This document shows, piece by piece, positions 1 through 7,166 of a stretch of 21,238 nt of DNA (the first letter of the stretch is position 1; every line of letters starts with the position of its first letter). The position numbers and the translations under genes are program-made. The notes beneath the pieces were generated by a model. That model was not told the origin of the DNA, made no database searches, and saw only the letters and a list, made by a program, of their open reading frames with translations. Origin of the DNA: BP-464 sp045805505 (lineage in GTDB: Bacteria; Actinomycetota; Thermoleophilia; Solirubrobacterales; Solirubrobacteraceae); contig JBJMLA010000135.1 of assembly GCA_045805505.1 (NCBI GenBank), forward strand, positions 1-21,238, in the 5' to 3' direction.

Positions 1-2128
1 CGCGCATGAGCTCGAGCTCGCGCTCGTAGGCGACCAGCGGGATCATGATCTCGGCCTCGGCGCCGTCGGCCGCCCGCACGGCGCGGGCGATCGCGCGCAC
101 CTGCATCTCGTAGATCTCCGGGAAGAGGATGCCCAGCCGGACGCCGCGCGTGCCGAGCATCGGGTTGACCTCCTGCAGCGAGCGCACGCGATCGACGGTG
201 TGCTCGAGGTCGCGCAGGTCGTTTGAGCGCTCGACGCGGGCGCGCTCGAGCTCGGCCTCGACCTGGTGCAGCGGCGGGAGGAACTCGTGCAGCGGCGGAT
301 CGAGCAGCCGGATGGTCACCGGCAGGCCGTCCATCGCCGCGAAGATGCCCTCGAAGTCGCGCTGCTGGTGGGGCAGCAGCTCGCCGAGCGCGGCGTGCAG
401 CTCCTCGTCCTCGTCGGCGAGGATCACCCGGACCATCGCGGCGTGGCGTTCCTCGCCGAAGAACATGTGCTCCGTGCGGCACAGCCCGATGCCCTCCGCT
501 CCGAACTCACGCGCCCGCTGCGCGTCCTCGGGTGTGTCGGCATTGGTGCGCACGCCCAGCCGGCGGTGGTCGTCGGCCCAGCGCAGCACCTGCTGGAACT
601 CCTCGCTGACCTCGGGCTCGACCAGCGGGACGTCGTCGATCGTGATCGCACCCGTGGAGCCGTCGATGGCGATCAGGTCGCCGGCCTTGAGCTCGGTGCC
701 GTCGACCTTGACGATCCCCCGGGCGAGGTCGATGTCGAGCACCGATGCGCCGGTGACCGCCGGCACACCCATCCCGCGCGCCACGAGCGCCGCGTGGGAG
801 GCCTTGCCGCCCTCAGAGGTCAGGATGCCCTTGGCGGCGTGGAAGCCGGCGATGTCGTCGGCCTCGGTGAACGGCCGGACGAGCACGACGTCCTCCCCCG
901 CCTCGCCGCGCGCCACCGCCTCCTCGGCGGTGAAGACGATCGCGCCCTTGGCGGCGCCCGGCGACGCGGCGACGCCACGGCCCAGCACCTTGTACTCGGC
1001 CTGCGGGTCGAACGTGGGATGCAGCAGGCTGTCGAGCGCCTCGGCCTCGATGGTCAGCAACGCCTCGGCCTGGGTCAGCAGCTTCTCGCCGACCGCGTCG
1101 ACCGCGAAGCGCACCGCCGCCTGCGCGGGCCGCTTGGCGTTGCGCGTCTGGAGCATGTAGAGGCGCCCCTCCTCCACGGTGAACTCCGTGTCCTGCATGT
1201 CCTTGTAGTGCGCCTCGAGCGTGCGCAGGATCTCCAGCAGCTCGACGTGGGCTTCGGGCAGGTACTCCGACATCTCAGAGATGTCGAGCGTGTTGCGCAC
1301 CCCGCTGACGACGTCCTCGCCTTGGGCGTTGACCAGGAAGTCGCCGCTCGGGTCAGGCTCGCCGGTCACCTCGTTGCGGCTGAACGCCACGCCGGACCCG
1401 CTTGTGTCGCCCTTGTTGCCGAAGACCATCTGCTGGACGTTGACCGCCGTGCCCCAGTCGTCGGGGATGTGGTTGATGCGCCGGTAGGTCACCGCGCGAT
1501 CGCCCTGCCAGGAGCCGAAGACCGCCTCGGTGGCGGCCCGCAGCTGCGCGCGCGGGTCCGTGGGGAAGTCATACAGCGCCTTGAAGGCGGCGACGAGCTC
1601 CTGCAGCGCGTCGACCTCGAGCTCGGTGTCGAGCTTGACGCCGCGCTCGCTCTTGACGCGCTTGATCTCGGCCTCGAACTTCTCGCCCGGCAGATCCATC
1701 ACGACGTTGCCGAACATCTGCACGAAGCGCCGGTAGGAGTCCCAGGCGAAGCGCGGGTTCTCCGTCCGCGCCGCCAGCCCCTCGACCGACTCGTCGTTGA
1801 GCCCGAGGTTCAGCACGGTGTCGAGCATCCCCGGCATCGACTCGCGAGCGCCGGAGCGCACGGAGACCAGCAGCGGGTCGTCCGGATCGCCCAGCGTCTT
1901 GCCCGCACGATCCTCGAGACTCGCCAGCGCCTCGCCGACCTGGTCGTCGAGCCCGTCGGGCCAGCCGTCGCGCATGTAGGCCACACAGGCCTCTGTGGTG
2001 ACCGTGAAGCCCGCGGGGACGCGCTCGGCCCCGAGGATCCGCGTCATCTCGGCGATGTTCGCGCCCTTGCCTCCCAGGAGATCGCGCATCTCGCGCGAGC
2101 CCTCCGAGAAGTCATAGACCCACTTCAC
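1..2128 (-). CDS. ppdK: Pyruvate, phosphate dikinase (3' end beyond window)
   Basis: Interconverts pyruvate + ATP + Pi and PEP + AMP + PPi in the cytoplasm, linking glycolysis and gluconeogenesis. The visible 709 codons begin with a GTG codon (MKWVYDFSEGS...LLGGKGANIAEM), matching the family N-terminus. The ATP-grasp nucleotide domain fills about residues 1-340, with GNKGDTSGSGVAFSRN near its end. The phosphohistidine domain follows: His445 lies in GGKASHAALVARGMG. The linker to the PEP/pyruvate barrel includes GIGLCRTEHMFF and GTRGVRLG. Family length is about 870-900 residues, so roughly the last 170, including the catalytic Cys of the barrel, lie off the left edge. The residue two before the His is Ala443, where plant and clostridial-type enzymes have the Thr targeted by the PDRP regulatory protein. 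The gene starts 10 bp after recO on the same strand, so co-transcription is likely. Identification is secure. Confidence 0.96.
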   Translation of the reverse strand, partial: MKWVYDFSEGSREMRDLLGGKGANIAEMTRILGAERVPAGFTVTTEACVAYMRDGWPDGLDDQVGEALASLEDRAGKTLGDPDDPLLVSVRSGARESMPGMLDTVLNLGLNDESVEGLAARTENPRFAWDSYRRFVQMFGNVVMDLPGEKFEAEIKRVKSERGVKLDTELEVDALQELVAAFKALYDFPTDPRAQLRAATEAVFGSWQGDRAVTYRRINHIPDDWGTAVNVQQMVFGNKGDTSGSGVAFSRNEVTGEPDPSGDFLVNAQGEDVVSGVRNTLDISEMSEYLPEAHVELLEILRTLEAHYKDMQDTEFTVEEGRLYMLQTRNAKRPAQAAVRFAVDAVGEKLLTQAEALLTIEAEALDSLLHPTFDPQAEYKVLGRGVAASPGAAKGAIVFTAEEAVARGEAGEDVVLVRPFTEADDIAGFHAAKGILTSEGGKASHAALVARGMGVPAVTGASVLDIDLARGIVKVDGTELKAGDLIAIDGSTGAITIDDVPLVEPEVSEEFQQVLRWADDHRRLGVRTNADTPEDAQRAREFGAEGIGLCRTEHMFFGEERHAAMVRVILADEDEELHAALGELLPHQQRDFEGIFAAMDGLPVTIRLLDPPLHEFLPPLHQVEAELERARVERSNDLRDLEHTVDRVRSLQEVNPMLGTRGVRLGILFPEIYEMQVRAIARAVRAADGAEAEIMIPLVAYERELELMR

Positions 2129-2138
2129 GACAGGGAAC

Positions 2139-2864
2139 CTACCCCGCGAGCGCCGGGCGCAGCTTCAGGTGCGCGTGGTGCTCGACGGTGGCGGAGATCG
2201 CGCGGTCAGCCTGGCGCAGCGCGCGGTCCGACGCGTCCGGGGCCTCGGCCAGCGGCCGGCCGATCGAGCCGACCATGAACGCGTGGGCCTCCTCCCCCAT
2301 GGCGAACGCGCCCGCCTCGCACGCCGCGCAGACGACGCCGCCCGCCGCACCGCTGAACGCCACCAGGTGCTCGTGCTCGCCACAGGTCGCGCACGCGCTC
2401 AACTGCGGCGCCAGGCCGGCGGCCAGCAGCAGCTTCATCCGGAAGGCCAGCTGGTTGGCGTGCGTGGCCTTGGACGGATCCGCATCGAGCAGGGCGAGTT
2501 CGTTGAGCAGCAGGTGGAAGACCTCGGGGTGCGGCTCGCACGTCTCGAACAGCCGGCCGACGGCGTCGCACGCGCGCGCCGCCGCGTCGATGGCCGGGCC
2601 GTCCTCGCGCAGGCGCCGGTGCGGGCGGATGCTGTCGGCTCCCGTGACGGTCATGAGGTCGCTGCGGCCCTCGTGCAGGATGAGCGCCACGTGGCTGAAC
2701 GGCTCGAGCCGGCCGCCGAAGCGGCTGCGCGCGCGGCGCACGCCCTTGGCGATCGCGCTGATGCGCCCGCGGTCGGGCGTGTAGAGGTGCAGGATGCGGT
2801 CGGCCTCGCCGAAGCGCAGCGAGCGCAGCACGACGCCCTCGGTCTTGACAGGCCTACCGGCCAT
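2139..2864 (-). CDS. recO: DNA repair protein RecO
   Basis: RecO works in the RecFOR pathway: it binds SSB-coated single-stranded DNA and helps load RecA at gaps. The 241-residue product has the typical N-terminal OB-fold opening (KTEGVVLRSLRFGEADRIL, then LYTPDRGRISAIAKG) and a helical C-terminal part. A zinc-binding set, Cys158/Cys161 and Cys179/Cys182, is present (CATC ... CAAC); E. coli RecO lacks this but many Gram-positive and Deinococcus-type proteins have it. The ATG start fits the family N-terminus. ppdK follows after 10 bp. The start lies only 23 bp from the divergent glutaredoxin ATG, so its promoter must lie inside or against that gene. Confidence 0.96.
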   Translation of the reverse strand: MAGRPVKTEGVVLRSLRFGEADRILHLYTPDRGRISAIAKGVRRARSRFGGRLEPFSHVALILHEGRSDLMTVTGADSIRPHRRLREDGPAIDAAARACDAVGRLFETCEPHPEVFHLLLNELALLDADPSKATHANQLAFRMKLLLAAGLAPQLSACATCGEHEHLVAFSGAAGGVVCAACEAGAFAMGEEAHAFMVGSIGRPLAEAPDASDRALRQADRAISATVEHHAHLKLRPALAG

Positions 2865-2880
2865 GCCCTGTGGGTACCTT
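2845..2880 (+). promoter_or_regulatory. Possible promoter of the glutaredoxin gene (leaderless)
   Basis: TACCTT at 2875-2880 fits the TAnnnT -10 pattern and ends 7 nt before the ATG at 2888, as expected for a leaderless transcript; no Shine-Dalgarno sequence is visible there. A perfect TTGACA lies at 2845-2850, but the spacing to this -10 is 24 bp, too long for a standard promoter. The hexamer also lies inside the recO coding sequence, so it may be chance. Tentative. Confidence 0.25.
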
Positions 2881-2887
2881 GATCTTG

Positions 2888-3148
2888 ATGGCTGCTCGCA
2901 TCGTCATGTACTCCACCGACCACTGCTCCTTCTGCATGCGCGCCAAGGCGCTGCTGCAGGCGCGGGGTCTCGAGTACGAGGAGATCAATCTGGAGCGTGA
3001 CCCGGACGGACGCGAGGAGCTCGCGCGCCGGACCGGGATGCTGAGCTTTCCCCAGATCCTCATCGACGACGAGCTCGTCGGAGGCTTCATGGAGCTGGTC
3101 GCGGCCGATCGCTCGGGGCGTCTGAAGACCCTGCAGGACGCCGCCTAG
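2888..3148 (+). CDS. Glutaredoxin
   Basis: Small cytoplasmic thiol-disulfide oxidoreductase of the glutaredoxin fold, 86 residues from ATG. Visible signs are an N-terminal beta strand ARIVMYSTDHCSFC with redox pair Cys13-x-x-Cys16, the cis-proline motif SFPQI (Pro55), and the GG motif in ELVGGF (65-66). The active site CSFC differs from classical CPYC, so the natural reductant could be mycothiol, glutathione or another thiol; this cannot be read from sequence. A GTG at 2870 in the same frame would add six residues, but the ATG gives the normal N-terminus. It is the only plus-strand gene in the first 11 kb. Its last 62 bp are antisense to the end of mutM, and its start is 23 bp from recO. A small inverted repeat (AGCCG/CGGCT, 3147-3160) just after the stop could be a weak hairpin. 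Confidence 0.9.
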   Translation: MAARIVMYSTDHCSFCMRAKALLQARGLEYEEINLERDPDGREELARRTGMLSFPQILIDDELVGGFMELVAADRSGRLKTLQDAA

Positions 3149-3977
3149 CCGCCCGCGGCTTGGGCTGGCACCGCTCGCAGACGTACGTCCCGCGGCCGCC
3201 GACCCAGAACTTCACGACCTCGCGGCCGCAGTCCAGGCACGGCTCGCCCTCGCGCAGGTGGATCTGGAACTCGTTCTGGAACGCGCCGGCGACCCCGTCG
3301 GCGTGCCGGAAGTCGTCGATCGTCGCACCGCCGTGGACCAGGCCGGCGGTCAGCGCGTCGCGGACCGCCTCGGCCAGGAGCTCGTACTGGACGGGCTTGA
3401 GCGAGCCCGCGGGGCGCAGCGGATGGACCTTTGCGCGAAACAGCGCCTCGTCGGCGTAGATGTTGCCGACGCCGGCGATCTTGCGCTGATCGAGCAGGAA
3501 CGTCTTGACGGGCGCCCGGCGGCCCTTGGCCAGCGCGCGCAGCCGCTCCCCGGTCAGCTCGCCACCCAGTGGCTCGATACCCAGGCGGGCGGCGTAGAAC
3601 GCGTCGCGGGCCTCGGTGCCCAGCGCCAGCTCACCGGTCCCGAAGCGCCGCGGATCGCAGAAGCGCAGCGCGTGACCGTCGCTGAGCGCGAAGATCACGC
3701 GCTGGTAGGGCGCGTCGGCCGGCGGGTCGTAGAGCAGCGTCCCGGTCATCCGCAGGTGCAGCATCAGGAAGACGTCGCCCTCGAGCTCGAAGCTCATGTA
3801 CTTGCCGCGGCGCGAGAGCTGCTCGACGGTGCGGCCCTGAACCGCGTCGGCCACCTCGCGCGGCGCGAGCGGCGCCGTCCAGCGCGGGTCGAGGACCGCC
3901 AGCTCGTCGATCGACCGCCCCTCGACGAGCGGTGCGACCTGACGGCGGATCGTCTCGACCTCGGGCAGCTCGGGCAT
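3087..3977 (-). CDS. mutM: Formamidopyrimidine-DNA glycosylase (Fpg)
   Basis: Bifunctional glycosylase/AP lyase removing oxidised purines such as 8-oxoguanine and FapyG. The N-terminus MPELPEVETIRR supplies the catalytic Pro2 and Glu3; Lys59 lies in RRGKYM. The helix-two-turn-helix region reads GVGNIYADEALF (169-180). The C-terminal zinc finger is Cys247/Cys250...Cys267/Cys270 with the DNA-contacting GGRGTYVC loop. The core should end near Gln271. Here a 25-residue Pro/Arg-rich tail (272-296) follows, and most of it is translated antisense to the glutaredoxin gene. The ATG lies 4 bp after the stop of the mug-type gene, implying translational coupling and a shared repair role. Function is secure; whether the tail matters is unknown. 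Confidence 0.96.
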   Translation of the reverse strand: MPELPEVETIRRQVAPLVEGRSIDELAVLDPRWTAPLAPREVADAVQGRTVEQLSRRGKYMSFELEGDVFLMLHLRMTGTLLYDPPADAPYQRVIFALSDGHALRFCDPRRFGTGELALGTEARDAFYAARLGIEPLGGELTGERLRALAKGRRAPVKTFLLDQRKIAGVGNIYADEALFRAKVHPLRPAGSLKPVQYELLAEAVRDALTAGLVHGGATIDDFRHADGVAGAFQNEFQIHLREGEPCLDCGREVVKFWVGGRGTYVCERCQPKPRAARRRPAGSSDAPSDRPRPAP

Positions 3978-3981
3978 CGCC

Positions 3982-4452
3982 CTAGGACGCTAGACGCTGC
4001 GCCAGCGCGTGCCACGGCGCCGGATCCCAGAAGCCGGCGGCCAGCCCGGACGTCGACGGCAGGACCCAGGTCTCGGCACCGCCGAAGCGCTCGGGCTGCG
4101 GACCGAACTGCACCCGCCGGCCGAGCGCGACGCTCGCCGCTCGCTTGCCGACGAAGGCGAGCACGCCGGGCGCGTGGCGCTCGACCTTCGCCCGCAGGCC
4201 CTCGACGTCGTCGGCGTCGCGCGGCAGCTGCGCGTCGGAGCCCGAGGCGGTCTTGCACAGGTCGGTCAGGCCGACGCCGCAGGCGGCGAGCTCCTCGAAC
4301 CGCCCGGGCGCCAGGAGCTCGGGGGTCAGGCCGCTCTCGTGCAGGATCCGCCAGAACTTGTTGCCGGGCCCGGCGTAGGGCAACCCGCGCTGCGCCGACA
4401 CAGCGCCGGCCGCCGAACCGCACAGCAGCACGCGCAGGCCCGGCGCCAGCAC
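3982..4452 (-). CDS. mug: Mismatch-specific uracil/thymine DNA glycosylase (Mug/TDG family)
   Basis: Monofunctional glycosylase of the Mug/TDG family, expected to remove uracil or related bases from mismatches. The opening LAPGLRVLLCGSAAG matches the family start, and LPSTSG near residue 131 corresponds to motif 2 (LPNPSG in E. coli). Motif 1 is GSAAG, not the E. coli GINPG with its water-positioning Asn. From memory, the Deinococcus radiodurans homologue is also atypical and uses an Asp as catalytic residue; Asp64 in GVGLTDLCK is the candidate here. From the GTG at 4452 the product is 156 residues. A start at CTG 4467 would add LILPD-type residues also seen in homologues, would overlap the deoB stop as CTGA, and has GGGGAG 8 nt upstream. 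The mutM start follows 4 bp after the stop. Confidence 0.85.
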   Translation of the reverse strand: MLAPGLRVLLCGSAAGAVSAQRGLPYAGPGNKFWRILHESGLTPELLAPGRFEELAACGVGLTDLCKTASGSDAQLPRDADDVEGLRAKVERHAPGVLAFVGKRAASVALGRRVQFGPQPERFGGAETWVLPSTSGLAAGFWDPAPWHALAQRLAS

Positions 4453-4463
4453 GTCGGGCAGGA

Positions 4464-5606
4464 TCAGGCGAACGGCTCCCCGAACGCGGCGCGGCCGGTC
4501 AGGCGCCGCAGGACGGTCGCGCCGACATCGGCCATGGCCCCGTCGTGCCGGCGGGGCCCGATGCCCGGCCCGACCGCCAGCAACGGGACGTACTCGCGGG
4601 TGTGATCGGAGTGCGCGGCCGCGGGATCGACGCCGTGGTCGGCGGTCAGGACGAGCAGGTCCCCGTCGCGCAGGTGCGCCAGCCAGCCCTCGACGGCCAT
4701 GTCGATCTCGCGCAGCGCGGCGTGGAAGCCCTCGACGTCCTTGCGGTGCCCGTAGACCTGGTCGGTGTCGATGAGGTTGGTGAAGACCAGGCCGCTGTCG
4801 AGGTCGCGCAGCAGGGCGCTCGTCACCGCCAGCGCCTCGGGGTTGCCCGGCGCGGGATGGTGCTCGGAGATGCCGCGGCCGGCGAACAGGTCGCGGATCT
4901 TGCCGACGCTGTGGACCGCGACATCGGCCTCGCACAGCGCGTCGAGGACCGTCTCGCCGGGCGGTGGCACCGCGAAGTCGCGGCGGCCGTGCGTGCGCTC
5001 GAAGGCGCCGGGGGCACCGGCGAAGGGGCGCGCGATCACGCGGCCGACGGCGTGCTCGCCGTCCATCTCCTCGCGGATGGCCGCGCAGGCGTCGCGCAGG
5101 GCGTCCTCGGCGAGGACGTCGCGGTGCGCCGCGACCTGCAGGACCGAGTCCTGCGACGTGTAGAGGATCAGCTCGCCGGTGGCGAGGTGATGCTCGCCGA
5201 AGTCGTCGATCGCGCCGATGCCGTCGTACGGGCCGTTGCAGCAGAAGCGATGACCGGTGCGCTGCTCGAGCCGCTCGACGACGTCCGGCGGAAAGCCGCC
5301 GGGATAGGTCGGCGGCGCCTCGGGCGCCGGGCGGCCCATGAGCTCCCAGTGGCCGGTCGTCGAGTCCTTGCCCGGGCCCGACGGCGCGAGGCGGCCGTGG
5401 ATGGCTCGCGGTGCGGGCGTCCCGACGCCGCGCATCGGGACGATCGATCCCAGACCCAGCGCCTCGAGCGTCGGCAGGTCCAGCCCGCCCACCGCCTCGG
5501 CCAGGTGCGGCAGCGTCGCGGCCCCCTCGTCGCCGTAGTCGGCGGCGTCGGGCAGCGCGCCGACGCCGCACGCGTCGAGCGTCACGACGAACGCGCGCCC
5601 GCTCAC
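4464..5606 (-). CDS. deoB: Phosphopentomutase
   Basis: Interconverts ribose-1-phosphate (or deoxyribose-1-P) and the 5-phosphate, connecting nucleoside salvage with pentose metabolism. The 380-residue alkaline-phosphatase-superfamily enzyme shows the metal-site opening VVTLDACGVGALPDA, the phosphorylated-threonine motif GKDSTTGHWELMG, the cap segment ILYTSQDSVLQVAAH, and late metal ligands in TADHG and HSDHTREYVPLL. Length matches the family (about 390). It begins with GTG overlapping the lipoprotein stop as GTGA (5603-5606) and ends against the mug-type gene. Adjacency of xerD and deoB recalls the Bacillus xerD-drm arrangement. Identification is secure. Confidence 0.96.
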   Translation of the reverse strand: MSGRAFVVTLDACGVGALPDAADYGDEGAATLPHLAEAVGGLDLPTLEALGLGSIVPMRGVGTPAPRAIHGRLAPSGPGKDSTTGHWELMGRPAPEAPPTYPGGFPPDVVERLEQRTGHRFCCNGPYDGIGAIDDFGEHHLATGELILYTSQDSVLQVAAHRDVLAEDALRDACAAIREEMDGEHAVGRVIARPFAGAPGAFERTHGRRDFAVPPPGETVLDALCEADVAVHSVGKIRDLFAGRGISEHHPAPGNPEALAVTSALLRDLDSGLVFTNLIDTDQVYGHRKDVEGFHAALREIDMAVEGWLAHLRDGDLLVLTADHGVDPAAAHSDHTREYVPLLAVGPGIGPRRHDGAMADVGATVLRRLTGRAAFGEPFA

Positions 5607-6163
5607 GGGGTCGTGATCTTGAAGGTGCGCACGAGCGGGACGATGATCCCCTCCTCCACCTTCGGGTACTGATCGGCCGGGCTGAAGGCGTCGATGACGA
5701 CCTCGGAGGACGCGGCGTAGATGTGGGTCGAGCGGACGCGGCGCGGCTGCCCGGCGATGGTCTCGTCGGCGATGATCACCACCGCCGGATGGTGCGCGGC
5801 GCGGGTGCCCTTGGCCTTGATGACCTTGAACGACGGATCGCGCGCCGTGGCGGCGGCCACGAGCGCATCCTTGGCCGATTCGAGCTCGGCCACGGTCTCC
5901 GGCAGGGCCTCGTTGCGTGGGTAGCGCCAGACCGAGATCGTGGCCAGGCCCGAGCTCATGGTGGCCAGCAGCGGCGCGTCGCCGGGCGTGATGCGCCACG
6001 CGGAAGGCCGCTGCCAGGTCACGCCCTGCCCCGGCGCGCCGTAGTCGACCCAGCCGAAGGCGTCCTTGGGCGTCGTGACGACCGGGGGCTTCTCGGGGTC
6101 GTTGCCGCACCCGGCGAGGGCAGCGGCGATCGTCAGCAGACAGGCGAGGGCGGCGGCGCGCAC
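5603..6163 (-). CDS. Predicted lipoprotein of unknown function
   Basis: I do not recognise a named family. The 186-residue product starts with GTG and has a short lipoprotein signal: Arg2, a hydrophobic stretch, then the lipobox LAG-Cys19, so it should be anchored on the outer face of the membrane. After a Pro-rich linker (DPEKPPVVTTP) comes a compact domain of about 150 residues with WQRPSAWRI and ATISVWRYPR, ending in a strand-rich region. The layout resembles the PsbP/LpqN-like lipoproteins that carry a single alpha/beta domain, but this is a fold guess. It sits 9 bp after xerD and overlaps the deoB start by 4 bp, so it is translated as part of that operon despite no obvious link to either neighbour. 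Confidence 0.85.
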   Translation of the reverse strand: MRAAALACLLTIAAALAGCGNDPEKPPVVTTPKDAFGWVDYGAPGQGVTWQRPSAWRITPGDAPLLATMSSGLATISVWRYPRNEALPETVAELESAKDALVAAATARDPSFKVIKAKGTRAAHHPAVVIIADETIAGQPRRVRSTHIYAASSEVVIDAFSPADQYPKVEEGIIVPLVRTFKITTP

Positions 6164-6172
6164 CCCCGCAAC

Positions 6173-7111
6173 TTATCCCGCGGCGCGCGGGTGGGCCTTG
6201 AAGTAAACGTCCTTGAGCCGTTCTGCCGACAGATGCGTGTAGATCTGGGTCGTCGCGATGTCGGCGTGCCCGAGCATCTCCTGGACCGCGCGCAGGTCAC
6301 AGCCGCCGGCCAGCAGGTGCGTGGCGAACGTGTGGCGCAGGGTGTGCGGGCTCATCTTGCCGTCGAGCCCGACGGCGCGGGCGTGGCGCTGGACGATCTT
6401 GTAGAGCCCCTGGCGGGTCAGCTCGCCCCCGCGCTGGTTGACGAAGAGCTTGCCCTGCTCGCGCAGGCCGACCAGCGTCGGCCGGCCGCGCTCGACGTAG
6501 GCCCGCACCGCGCTGACCGCCTCGCGGCCGATCGGCACCAGACGCTCCTTGGAGCCCTTGCCGCGGGCCCGCAGGATCCCGTGGCGCACGTCGACGTCGC
6601 CCATCTCCAGGCCGGTCGCCTCGGAGGCGCGCAGGCCGCAGGCGTACATGACCTCGAGCAGCGCCCGGTCGCGCAGCATCGCCGGATCGGTGCCGCGCGG
6701 AGCCGCCAGCAGCCGCGCGACCTCGGAACGGCTCAGGACGTGCGGCAGCTTCTGGCTCTTGCGCGGCGCGCGCAGGTCCGCGGTGGGATCGTGGTCGAGG
6801 ATGCCCTCGCGGCGCAGGTGGCGGTAGAAGGAGCGCAGGCACGCGACCTTGCGCTGCAGGGTGGCGGGCGCGACGGCCGGCCGCTCCTCGGAGCCCGTGG
6901 CCAGCTCGTCGAGGAAGCCGGCGAGGTCTGAGTGGGCCGCGGCCTCGATGCCGACACCGGTCCGCCCCAGGTAGCCGCCGAGCTGCAGCAGATCGGAGCG
7001 GTAGGCCTCGAGCGTGTTGCGCGACAGGCCGCGCTCGAACTCCAGGTAGGCGAGGAAGTCGAGCACCAGCCCTTCGAACGCGCGGGTGGCAGGGGCGGTC
7101 GCAAGGGCCAT
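6173..7111 (-). CDS. xerD: Site-specific tyrosine recombinase XerD
   Basis: Resolves chromosome dimers at dif together with XerC and FtsK. The 312-residue protein has the N-terminal SAM-like core-binding domain (FLAYLEFERGLSRNTLEAYRSD, about 12-110) and the catalytic domain with a complete set: Arg161 (GLRASEA), Lys185 (GKGSKER), His256 and Arg259 (SPHTLRHTFATHLL), His282 (GHADI) and nucleophile Tyr291 (QIYTH). The C-terminal helix YFKAHPRA is typical of XerD. Length and chromosomal setting (behind the NUDIX gene, ahead of deoB) fit the housekeeping recombinase, not an integrase of a mobile element. No dif-like site was recognised in the window. Confidence 0.96.
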   Translation of the reverse strand: MALATAPATRAFEGLVLDFLAYLEFERGLSRNTLEAYRSDLLQLGGYLGRTGVGIEAAAHSDLAGFLDELATGSEERPAVAPATLQRKVACLRSFYRHLRREGILDHDPTADLRAPRKSQKLPHVLSRSEVARLLAAPRGTDPAMLRDRALLEVMYACGLRASEATGLEMGDVDVRHGILRARGKGSKERLVPIGREAVSAVRAYVERGRPTLVGLREQGKLFVNQRGGELTRQGLYKIVQRHARAVGLDGKMSPHTLRHTFATHLLAGGCDLRAVQEMLGHADIATTQIYTHLSAERLKDVYFKAHPRAAG

Positions 7112-7144
7112 GGGCCGTGGTTCGCCCCGGCCTCGCGCCGCCCT

Positions 7145-7160
7145 GCCCGCTGCAACGGGC
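7145..7160. repeat. Small inverted repeat between the NUDIX gene and xerD
   Basis: Within the 55-bp gap 7112-7166, GCCCG (7145-7149) and CGGGC (7156-7160) form a 5-bp stem with a 6-nt loop. No T-run follows on the minus strand, so it is at best a weak hairpin; in sequence this GC-rich it may be chance. Confidence 0.3.
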
Positions 7161-7166
7161 CGTGCG

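Noticed and set aside
266..2278. Long plus-strand open frame of 670 codons opposite ppdK
   Set aside because: The minus strand encodes a clear PPDK. The plus-strand translation is low-complexity and Arg/Val/Leu-rich with no domain, as expected for the antisense of a GC-rich gene.
3147..3160. Terminator after glutaredoxin
   Set aside because: AGCCG/CGGCT is a short stem with only TT after it; it is too weak to call as a separate feature.
3258..5672. Plus-strand open frame of 804 codons opposite mutM, mug and deoB
   Set aside because: It spans three well-supported minus-strand genes and shows only antisense-type composition.
6173..7111. Phage or transposon integrase
   Set aside because: Full XerD length and motifs, a housekeeping neighbourhood, and no attachment repeats or mobile genes nearby.
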